Below are positions 53,902 to 64,000 of a stretch of DNA of 64,000 nt, one piece after another. Numbering within the stretch: the first letter of the stretch is position 1; the number at the start of each line of letters is the position of its first letter. The position numbers and the translations under genes are program-made. The notes beneath the pieces were generated by a model. It had not been told where the DNA came from. It did not search any database and was given only the letters and a program-made list of their open reading frames with translations. The stretch spans positions 81,593,603-81,657,602 of the forward strand of contig NC_054535.1 of assembly GCF_017654505.1 (NCBI RefSeq). Reading direction: 5' to 3'. The DNA comes from Polyodon spathula. Taxonomy: Eukaryota; Chordata; Actinopteri; Acipenseriformes; Polyodontidae.

Positions 53902-55864
53902 TATTAATATTTAAGTAGTGTCAACAGAAAACATAATGGTTCTGTGTGGTTAAAACATAAATAATACATTTTTGAGGAAAGACATGAATATAACTATAAC
54001 TTCATAGAGAAAGGCAATGGACACCACCATCAGCACTATAAACACATACAAAATGAATTATGTTTAATATTAAACAGAACAATAAAATGAAGTATGAGGC
54101 ATTGTGTTCAGGCATCGTGGACTAAAAGCCAAGTCATCCTGCTTTTAAATCGTGCAGCTATTAACTTTATTATGTTTTATTATACATGCAAACCCGAATC
54201 ATCATTTTAATGATCTCCTATAATTGTATATGCTGTTAGTGTTGTTAAATACTGCTATGGTTTTTTAATTTTTTTATTTTTTATTACACAACATTGTGTT
54301 ATTTTAAAATGTTTTAATGGATTTTCTTTTTTATACAGTAATTGGTTATTTCCTCTGCAGTTCAGTATATATTGATATGTTGTATACACATTGTCAGGGA
54401 AGAGGCATCTGGTATGTACCAACTTCCTGATTTCTATAATGAATTACTGTTAGTGTATTTGCATAAAAGGGCATAATGTGTGACTGTGGTCCAGAGAACT
54501 GTCAAACAAAGGAAAAGGGAAGAAGTAATAACTTGAATTAAGCTAGCTTCTTGGTTGAATGCCATTTATTTTTTAATGGAAATGCACCATACAAAGCTCT
54601 TAAAAGAACAAAAAAAACCACGTATGCATAAGTAAACATTGCTCACTAGTCATCATCCCCTTTTGCATGTATGACTAAAGCAATCCTCTTTTTTCAAAGG
54701 GTGTTCCTGCTGAGGCCACCATTGACTTCATACTTCTTATATACATACCGTAAACTGCTTTTTATCTGCATTTTTTCCCCTGAACTCAAAATGAGATATT
54801 ATTTTTCTATCACTGGCCCCCAGGTCACCCCAAATAAGTAACTGGAATAAGTCGTACATGTTATAATAGCAAGATTTACACAGTAGTTACAGTGGCTCAC
54901 CTAGCCACAGCACTGCCTGGAGTGTAGGGTGAGTCAGTGTGGTTTCAATACAGTTTTCTCTGAGTTGCTGATATTGGATTGCCCACAAACTGGCCATTGT
55001 CAATAGTAAAATAAAAAAACAACCTCTCCCTATGATGTCACTCAACAATCAATAGTCAAAACATTATCGCTCTGACATTGCAGGTTTCATAAAATATTGA
55101 CTGCAATTTTCAACTTATAGTGGGGAAAAAAAAATGTAAGTATTTGTTTTTTTCAATCCACTGGGCTATAGTCTTCCTCTATATTCAGTAGTTTCCAGGA
55201 ACAGATTTCATCTATTGTTTTCAGTTGCTGCCTTGCTTAAAAAAAGAAAAATCAACTTTCACAATGAATTTAGTGTCACTGTAGATATATATTTAATAAT
55301 AAACAGAAAACTCTTGTATATACTGCAAAATTAAACTTACAAATTAATACTTAACACAGTACAAAATTAATCAGCAAAACCAAACCCCTCGTTTGGACCA
55401 CGGCTTAGAGAAGAAACTACTATCAGGTATTTCATGTGAAAAGGCAGAAATAACCAATGTTGCTTTTCTTTTTTCTTTATTTAAACATTTTGTTTGTTTA
55501 ACTTAGCAGAAGCTGTCAGTTTTTCAGTACCAAGAGCCTAACCCATTTGATGATATACTTAATACATTATGACAATAAGTCTGAGAGAAGATGTCAAATA
55601 TGTATTTTTTCAAAAACAGACAGAAATCTGTTGGGACTAATTAAGCAACTGCATTCAGTTCCCTGTGGCCATGTCTTTGTGCAGATCCATTGTTTGCCTT
55701 TTCCTGGCCGTGTATAATACTGACTGTGCCCACCTCCCTTCTTTGTTTTAAAATACTGTGCTTAGAATGTAACTTTTTATTGTTTTTCACAAACCCAAAA
55801 TAAATATTTTATTAATTCAATATTTTAGCTGGTGACTGGAATAAAAGTGATGCTGTAAGTATAA
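53902..55864. other. Unassigned intergenic DNA
   Basis: AT-rich, no coding signal or recognised repeat ends. Confidence 0.5.
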
Positions 55865-56140
55865 CATTTAATAATATATATTTTTTTTATATAGAGCATT
55901 TCATAGTGGACCACTGCCACAAAGTGCTTTACAGAGGTAGGCTGTGAACTGTGTATTACATGCAGAGTCACTTACAATAGGACATTGATTTAACATCTCA
56001 TCCACAGGATGGTGCACAAAGAGGTTAAGTGACTTGCTCAGGGTCACACAGTGAGTTAGTGAGTGGCAGAGGTGGGATTTGAACTGGTGACCTTCTGGTT
56101 ACAAGCCCTGGAATTTAACCACTGGATTACACATTTGCCC
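55865..56140 (-). mobile_element. tRNA-derived MIR-like CORE-SINE
   Basis: On the minus strand: a tRNA-like head with A-box-like GTAATCCAGTGG and B-box AGTTCAAATCC (56075-56085 on +), then a CORE block CTCTGCCACTCACTAACTC, GTGTGACCCTGAGCAAG, TCACTTAACCTCT, very close to mammalian MIR as recalled, then a specific middle, and a 3' tail GCACTTTGTGG, CTATGAAATGCTCTATAT. The tail resembles the end of the L2-like LINE at 6870-6930. About 276 bp and nearly full length. Confidence 0.85.
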
Positions 56141-57430
56141 TATGCAGTTTGAGTAAGCACTCATTTTTCCCCCATGTTGCTGAAACCCATGTCCTTTATA
56201 CTGCATATCAATAAAAATAAAAAAAATTCCAGACATTTGCTTAAGCAGATGTTGTGCCTCTAAAGAGAGTTGTTTGTATTATATTATATGCAGTAAGTAG
56301 GCTTGTACTTTACTATATATTAAGATATTTACTTAAAGTAACAGAGCAAGTTATAATAAGAAATATTAGATCCATCCCATATGTTGAACTAAACCCTTGG
56401 TTTACAGCTGTACATATTTCCTTACTGACCAAAGACTGCTGTATAAATATTCATTTGCCCTGTAGGAAAGCTTTGGTTGGTGTGCCAACACAAAATTAAA
56501 TGTTAAACACAACATTTTTAAAACATGAAGCAAAACTTAATAAATATGGTAACCCAAAACACATTTGTGCTTCTTGCCGATGGGAACAAAGCTAGGTTTA
56601 CACCCTGAATGCACAGAACATCCGTTTGCTACAAGAAGATAGGTGTAGGTGTATATTGCAATAAAATGTAAAGATACAGTGGACCTTTTTCATTTATCTT
56701 TGGAAATATAAACATGTAGTTTGTTTTCTAAAATTTAGTGATGGAAGATCTGATTTGGAGATAATGTTTTTCTTTTACAGTAGTAAAGAAAAATAAATAA
56801 CACTAATGCAATTGAAATGAACATTTTATGGAAAAGAGTGTTATTTTTCGCATTTAAAAACTACCACTGCCAATATAGGCTGGTGTGGTATTTGGTTGTC
56901 TATAGCATGTTGCATCATTGTGTTGTATCTAGTATCACATTACAAAGTCACTGTGCGAGTGTAATAGCGAGTCAGTTTGTGATATTTACACTATTTATTC
57001 ATCTGTTCAGAAGCAATGGTGGGTGAATGAATGTGAGTCTCTGAAATATTAGTAGGGCACATTGCTGATTCACATTTTATTTTTTTTAACTCTTCCTAAT
57101 TAATTCTATTTCATCAAAATGAAACACTCAACAACAATCTTGTTCAGTGTGGGAATATGCATTTTAGGTATTTCCCACAATCGTTAATTTCCCTTTTGGG
57201 CTATTTAACTAGGCAGCTGTATAATGTAGAAACACAGCTATGTAACTATATATCCCACGAGTCATTCTTTCATTTCAGAAAGGCGACAACCACAAGGTTT
57301 GAAATGAACAATTCTTTATTGTATTTTGACAAATGACAATACCCATAATGAAACTTAATATAATTTGGCCTATGGCCTTGTCCATTGGAGCTCGATAGTC
57401 GCCCCCTATACGCTACTTAATTGGTACATT
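56141..57430. other. Unassigned intergenic DNA
   Basis: No gene or repeat recognised. Confidence 0.5.
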
Positions 57431-57439
57431 TTACAAGAC

Positions 57440-58185
57440 AAAGTGTTTTCGGAAAACTGAATCAGAAAACTGATTTTCTTAAAACATAACTTTTCTATGT
57501 TTACATGATTAACGATAGAAAATCAAATTAGAATTCAACTGTATACATGTATTGAAGTTTTCGGAAAACACTGGATATTTTCGCAGCAAAGTACTGTAGT
57601 AGCCTAAGCATGATTTAGACCCGACATATCTGCAATAGAACAGAGACCAATCCAATATAGTGCTTTATCGAAGTGTCTTACATTCAAAGATTACTATCCT
57701 ATACTTCTATTCAGATTCCCCACAATGTGCAATCAGCCTTTCCCACAGGTTATAGATTACCAGTTGCTTTTGCAGACATTATTCTAAATTATCACATCAT
57801 TTTAAAGCTGGAAAACATTTACTGCTTCAGTATGGGCTATTAACAAATACATACAGACTTTAACAAATGTATTACTAACTAGACAAATTCGATGCATGTA
57901 GACTGACTACAGATTATTATTATTTTCTCTTTTTTAAAACCATGTGCAGGAATGAAGGTCAAAGTGTGCACATGTGCAGTACCCTATCTGAATACATTTT
58001 CCGAAAACGTTTTTACATGATATACATTTTGTTAGTTTTTGGAAATTTCTAGGGGCTGTTTTCCGAAAACTGACTTTCAGAATATTCCGATATATTTTCC
58101 GAAAACTGTGGTTGCATGACTTTTGATATCAGAATTAGTTTTCTGATAACTTAGTTTTACAAAAAATATCGGAATTCTTATACTC
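57440..58185. repeat. Fold-back-like repeat rich in TTTTCGGAAAAC
   Basis: The palindrome-like motif TTTTCGGAAAAC/GTTTTCCGAAAA recurs on both sides of an unrelated middle: 57447, 57560, about 58000, 58062 and 58095, with GTTTACATGAT-like blocks at 57499 and about 58010. The two arms are in inverted arrangement, as in non-autonomous DNA transposons. No clear target duplication was identified. Confidence 0.5.
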
Positions 58186-58189
58186 TGGG

Positions 58190-59143
58190 CCACCTTCCCC
58201 CTGGACAACGCACACTGCAAGCTGGAGGCAGGAGAAGAGGACCAAACAAAGAAATGACATGGAGCTATAGGTGAGAGGACTATTTATAGGAACAGATTGA
58301 TTACATATGTGATTAGAAGGTGAGTTCTCCTTTCAGAAACAAAACATAGGCTGAGTTTAGATGCACGTGAAAATCGACTCTACAGTCATGACTGTGTGAC
58401 TTTGTCACGCAAATACTTTATAAAACAGTAAAAGGACCTCCTTTTGGCAGCGTGACATTAGGGGCAGGGTCAATCGATTTCTCACGATAAAAGTAGCTGT
58501 AAAAACCCATGTAAACTGGAGCAGGAATCTTGCTTGTGAATCACGAGATTTCATCAGTCAAGATCCAGTTCGTCTGACTTCTCAAGTAATCTCCAGCAGA
58601 AAGGCCATACAAAACATACACACACACACAAAATGTACATTTATGGACTACTTTAACACCAGAACCACTGCAGTTAGACTCATACCTACAACCGCCGATG
58701 GCAGTCATTATCACGGTACATTAAAATGAAAGAGAAACTATTGGGTAAAACGCAAAAGTTTTATTTAAGCACATCATATTAAACATCTGCACAGCTAAAC
58801 ATTGTATTTAAACGATACTAACATCATATAAAGCAGTACTTCAAAATATGAAAAACTATAATAAAATAAACACTCAGCCGTCGCCTTGGGAACAGGACAA
58901 ATAAACTCAAAGCCGCAATGGTGGTCAAGCACAGCAAATATAAACAGAGTAAAATTACTATTTTAGTTGCATGTGCTGGTGGGCTGTGCTCATTACCAAA
59001 ATGCCTAGGCCTTTGTATTGTGTTGCAGTATATGCGACCTATATATCTACTACACTTGTTACTGTGTTTAAACTAATGAAGACCAAAGGGACTTTTAATC
59101 CCCTGATGCGAAATATAAGCATTTGTTGAAGTGTCGGCAACAG

Positions 59144-59175
<32 letters not shown>

Positions 59176-62100
59176 CATGTAAGATAGTTATTATCAAAGT
59201 TAATTAAATTGAAGTTAGTGTGTACAGTACTGTTTCTGGTACTTAGGCAGCCATAAAATTTAGTGAAACGTTACAACAATATCAGGGAGAATATTTTTGT
59301 ACCCCAGTATTTTACAGCTAAAATGTCTGTTAATTATTTAGATGTTTTTCTTTGTGTTGAATCAATAACACACAATATATTCCGAGAAATAGCATAGGTC
59401 ACAGAAACAACAAAAGTGCTGATATGAATGTTCTGATATAATGCAATTGGGGTTACTAAATATGGTACATCAAACAACATTACAATCACATTAATGCATA
59501 TTACAAAGTAAATATCAATGTCCATTAAAAGTAACATACTTACATCATGTTAAAACTTGCTGACGGTTTATTTTATTTTCGCTTTCGATCTTGTTTATTA
59601 CTCGTTTTGTTTTCCATTTCCTGCAGTCTGTGCTAATGATTCAAGTTCACGCATATATCAATGGCAAACCTCGGATGTGGCTTTACCTCTAAGAGAGATG
59701 GGTGTGATTGATGATTACCCTTATGCCACTGATGTTCATCGATAGCTGGGAAGAGGCATTGATTTGTTAACATTGGTGGTGCAGTATATCTCATGGAGGA
59801 CAGGTGCAGTAAACTAGCTAATTGTGGGCCATGAAGGGTTTAGCCAGTCAACAGAAGTCTTTTTTGTTTAATTGGCACATCTTGTTGTTATTAGTTAAGA
59901 CAAATAAGAGCAAAAATGTTTTATAAATCATTGTAGCATTTTACTGAGCTACATAATCTCAGGACAGATCCTAACAATTTTAATATTGTGTTATGGTTTA
60001 TTGAAAAGGCTGGTATTGCTTCGAGGCGAATACCCTGGAAATGCTTATATCAAGTCTAACATAACACTGACATGGTCAATTCTCATGGGACTAAAAAGTC
60101 ACAGGACTCCTGAGTTTGAAATTTTGCAGAAGGTCCTGATGTCCTGCAAAAAAATCAGAGGACCTCTTAGAAAATGATCTATGATGAAATGGAAATGGAC
60201 TGGTCACACGGGAATAAGTTTCAACGATGTCAGTACCATAACAATTTAGGGCCGCCTGTTTTATGTGGTGATTTTAAAATCCCTTGTGAAATATTGGCTA
60301 AAACATTACATCTGTTTGCCATTAGTTTTGCTACAGATAACTAAAGTGTCTTGTTTCAAGCTAAAACCAAGGTCCAATTTCCTGTGCCCTGTAGTCTGTG
60401 CATTCTGAGTAACTTTCTGAGAATGGTCTTATAGAGGCCTGAAATGCAGTTCTAAAAGCAATTCCAAGAAGCAGGAAAGGTTTAAAATAGTTTTCTAACA
60501 CTTTTCATATTTCTATCATGGCTCAACAAGGCCCAATCCTCTAAAGCTATTGGAGGACAGGTGTTTGGTTGGTCAATGGAATCTTGGGAAACCCAAGGCA
60601 GCCAGCCAAGGTTATTTAAGCACATGAATAACAATCTATGAGGCTTCCGAAACCCAAAGAAAACAGAGGTCAATTTCTAGACCCCCCAGTTTTAGAAATC
60701 AATGTTTATTTTAAGAAACTGCATATATAGCATTTATTAAGATAAAATAAATAATCCAACTTTTTCTTGTTGCTTACAAAGTAAGAGTACTTACCTTGCT
60801 GACATCAAATGTTATTACTGTTAAAACCCAACAAGCCTTTTCAGTCTTATTACATTTCAACAAATGTAACGCAGAAGATTGAAGGGGGAAAAAAAAAGGG
60901 CTACATGATTTAGTAGTTGTGATACATGTAATCTTCATAAAATTTTAATTGAGAATAAGGTTCATAGTAGTCCAAAATGAAATGGTACGGACTTTATTTA
61001 ATTATTTATTTATTTTTTATTTATTTTTTTTTAAATTTTCCAATTTTCTGAGCCCATCACCCCTTTACATGCTTTAGCCTAATGGGGAAATAATGACATT
61101 GATTGTTCCAGAGTACCACTTAAAGTAATGTGTTCTAAAACTTTCATATCCCATCATCAACCGTTATGAAGGTGAGCCATCAAACTAAGTAGCATGCTAA
61201 TGTATTCAGCAAAACATTGGCAGAGTTGCTGAAGTCCTTAGAGAACCTTGCAAAATATGTTAACATATAAAGCCATAACAATGTAAATGCTGCATTTTTA
61301 TATCTTTATAATTACACTGTAATGGCATGTGTGGACAGGGTTATTAAAGTAATGCATTACAGAAAGGAGTTACATGGAATCAGATATGTATGAAAACTGT
61401 TAATCCTGACAAAAAACACTACCACTGTTTTCTGTATATTTTATATCCCCTGAACTGTAATAAGGATGTCAGGAACATACTTCCTCCGTCACGGCTGTGA
61501 ATTCAAAATTAGGACTATCAGCATGATGAAACAGTTGACCATGACACTTTGGAGATAGAACCTCATCTGAACACCATGGAGATATTTTTCACAACAGTAG
61601 AGCTTGGAATGTTTTATTTTTTTTTATTTTTTGTGATTGTGTGTGTGCTTACTTCATGTTGGTTGTGTAAATTGGTTTATGTAACCCGAGTTTTATTTAC
61701 TGTAATTGTTTCCCACTTAAGCACATCTGAAAAGCACACCCAACATGAATATTTACTGCTACGTGTGTACAGCCTAAACAACACCAGCCATGTGAGCCAT
61801 TGCATTTGCATTGGTCACAAATAACAGAAACACTGTACACAGCATCTACAAGTTACAGAGGACTCATCACTATTTTTAAAGCAAAATGGAAAACATACAT
61901 AAAAGTAGCCTGGATTATGCTGTTTAATTCAGGCTAGGAACTTGTACTCAAAATAAACCAAGTCATTTATGGACGTGGAGTTCAATCATTGAGAGCCTTT
62001 TTGTTTGTTTGTTTTTGCTCAGCATCCAGCAGCTTTATGTTTGTGAAATATTTTGCATTCCTATCACAAAACAACTGAAATGTATATCCAACAAAAATGA

Positions 62101-63049
62101 CAATTTGTACAATTACTGCAAACATATGGAGACATTATTATGAAATACACAAATACAAAATGAATGGTGTGCTTGTGCTTCTGCTGAACTCGACTTTAGC
62201 AAGGACTGCGTTCAGTTCTTGGAAACTGTTACTATCTTAACTTAAAAGCTAATGGGGCGCACAAAGATTTATCTTCCTGTGCGTGTCATGCTGAATATTA
62301 ACACTTACAAGTGCATTTGCAATGCATCACTTAAAAACACTTGGCACACGATGATATAATATAAATACCTATAATATTTTATATTATTGTAACAATAAAA
62401 AAAACACTAGAATTATACACAACACAAAATAATGTACACAATATATTTTACATTGAAAGAAGCTTGTTTGAGACGTGCCTGGTCATAGTTTCAGATCAGA
62501 GTTACTCGGATATAAGTTGAAGTTCTGTCTCCAGTTTGTGAGTCATAGTAGAAATAGCTCAGAAACATCAATGTTCTTACAAAGGCAAACTCTCCTTTAT
62601 CATGAGTAACTAGCTCTGGTTTACTCAGATGTCTGTGTTGTTGTTCTGTTTTATTTTTGCATTAGGCAAAAAAAGACAAATATGTCAAGTGCATACGCAT
62701 GCTGTGCATAAAACAAACACAGGGCAAATTACAGCCAAGCTACTGTCTTTAATTTTTTGACTTTAGAAAAAAGGCCTATAATACCACCTCTATACAATGT
62801 ATAAATCCAGTTTTCTATTGTCCACATTTCATCTTTCCATTGTATGTATGAATGTTAACAGTGTGCAGGTGTAGAGGTAATACGGTGCTCAAGTAATGAC
62901 AAACAATAACATTCATGGTGCAATTGTGATTTAGTTATAATCCAAAGTCACTTGACAACTGTAACTAATAATCACTGGCAATGCACAGTTATGTGTACTG
63001 CTCAGTAAAACCCATCGGGTTCAGTCCCAAAATAATAATGAGAGTAAAT
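58190..63049. other. Intergenic DNA, no established gene
   Basis: Poly-A at about 59147-59175, (TTTA)-rich run at about 61003-61033. A candidate exon at 59627-59745 is listed separately. No recognisable protein family otherwise. Confidence 0.5.
59627..59745 (+). other. Candidate terminal coding exon of an unrecognised small gene
   Basis: Follows a strong acceptor (TTTTGTTTTCCATTTCCTGCAG) and encodes 38 codons of complex composition (SRIYQWQTSDVALPLRE, then a DDYPY stretch) to TAG. Its phase fits the donor at 49471, giving a 56-residue product across a 10-kb intron. Not recognised as any family. It may be a chance open frame or part of a transcript whose other exons lie outside. Confidence 0.28.
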
Positions 63050-63600
63050 ACACATACAGAACAAAGACATGGTCAAGTCCAAAGTGAGAGCTTTTTAAGT
63101 GCTTGAGTGGTGAAATACATTTATTTGTGAGCAGTAGTGCAGTGCTGTCTAGGTTGGTGCTGGCCTTTAGCGACAGCTCCTGGTACGTGTTAGCCCTCTA
63201 ACAAGAACAAACGTTAACAATTAGTACGACAAAACAAACACCAAGCACTAAACGCTCACGGTATATCACAGTCCTTCAGCGGTTCATCCATAACCATAAC
63301 AAAGGAGCAGTTTGCTCAGCCACATCCCCTTTTGTACCTTCAGCCACGCACCCTAGGTTAGCGTGTGCAATCGTTTTTCCTCCAATCCTCGATTGCCACA
63401 TCGCTTCCCGACTGGGGCAAGGACTTGGTGTACTGTGGCTCCGCCCCCTTCCTGGATGGCCGACTTCCGACTGACCCTGGAATGAACTGTCAAACCATCC
63501 AGTCTGGGGCACACTGTTCCCTTTACACAGCACCCTCACAGGTCGGGAGGGAGATTTATAACCAAGATTCATTTTTTCTCTGTCACAGTATTTCAATAGA
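63050..63600 (-). repeat. LTR-like dispersed repeat, copy 2
   Basis: Partner of the repeat at 10400-11005. Read on the minus strand it begins TGTGACAGAGAAAAAATG at about 63592 and has a TATA-like TTATAAATC shortly after, as in an LTR promoter. Matching blocks to copy 1: GTGCTGGCCTT, GACAGCTC, GTGTTAGC, AACAAACACC, ACATCCCCTT. The internal GC-rich part (63370-63490) is not seen in copy 1. No target duplication found. Confidence 0.5.
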
Positions 63601-64000
63601 CCATTGGGATTAATACAGGGTCAAAGATTATTACAGAGTTAAAATGGCAGTATGTAGATCCCATTTAGATAATTTAAATGCATCAAAGGCAGGATTTCCA
63701 TGCAGTTCAGAAAACTCAAAATTCTCTCTACATTGTCATAAGAATGTGTGACATAGCACATACATTCCTCATGCCTTAGGAACTGCATGGCCAAAGCATG
63801 GTATGGCTTAAAAGGATGGGTAAATCACCTTTATTAGCCATAAAAACATGTACGAAAGCCATACATTATGTTCACAAGACTTCAGCAGTGAAGGTCTTGT
63901 TTGTGGCATAACCTCAACAACTTTCTACCTATAACTAAAGGCTGTGAGGTCTGCTGGAAGTAGCCCTGGCAAGCTCTTTGACCAAATAGGAAAGAAAAAG
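63601..64000. other. Unassigned right edge
   Basis: No gene or repeat recognised. Confidence 0.5.

Noticed and set aside
58197..58275. GC-richer stretch ending in a donor-like GTGAGAGG
   Set aside because: No convincing frame or acceptor; too short to call an exon.
59986..60177. 63-codon open frame after the candidate exon
   Set aside because: No acceptor, donor or recognisable motif supports it as coding.

Overview
The window is eukaryotic, AT-rich and mostly non-coding. Introns have GT-AG borders, microsatellites are long, and old transposons are abundant. Two recognisable vertebrate genes lie on the + strand: a complete SPIN1-type spindlin (five coding exons, 262 aa) and NXNL2 (two exons, 156 aa). 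SPIN1 next to NXNL2 in the same orientation matches, from memory, the order on human 9q22. The repeats (at least four Tc1 families, a DIRS element, a Gmr1-like Ty3/gypsy element, an L2-like LINE, a CORE-SINE, hAT and piggyBac remnants) point to a ray-finned fish, possibly a non-teleost such as a sturgeon, paddlefish or gar. The species is an inference.

Layout: 1-9.4 kb is a nested transposon block. A Ty3/gypsy remnant with integrase ahead of reverse transcriptase is split by a solo LTR and a Tc1 element. An L2-like LINE follows, then a second Tc1 copy that carries its own 425-bp insertion. 9.4-15 kb is mostly unassigned, with an LTR-like repeat and an internal LINE fragment between 150-bp direct repeats. 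A CpG-rich patch at 15.2-15.5 kb is the best candidate for the SPIN1 promoter and non-coding first exon. The stretch from there to 27.4 kb would be SPIN1 intron 1; it holds a non-autonomous hAT element, a Tc1 fragment abutting a piggyBac remnant, a nearly complete Tc1 copy and several compound microsatellites. SPIN1 coding exons lie at 27.4-34.1 kb.

34.1-46.3 kb is the SPIN1 3' side and intergenic DNA with a deleted Tc1 copy and a degraded DIRS retrotransposon. NXNL2 lies at 46.3-47.7 kb. From 47.7 to 64 kb there is one Tc1 copy, a MIR-like SINE, a fold-back-like AT-rich repeat, a second copy of the LTR-like repeat, and two stretches that could be exons of an unrecognised small gene.

The two host genes act separately: spindlin is a nuclear reader of methylated histone H3, and NXNL2 is a thioredoxin-fold protein linked to photoreceptor and neuron survival. 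No tRNA, rRNA or CRISPR was found. Exon borders come from splice consensus, phase compatibility and remembered family sequence. Every transposon coding region is broken, except that one Tc1 transposase is nearly intact.
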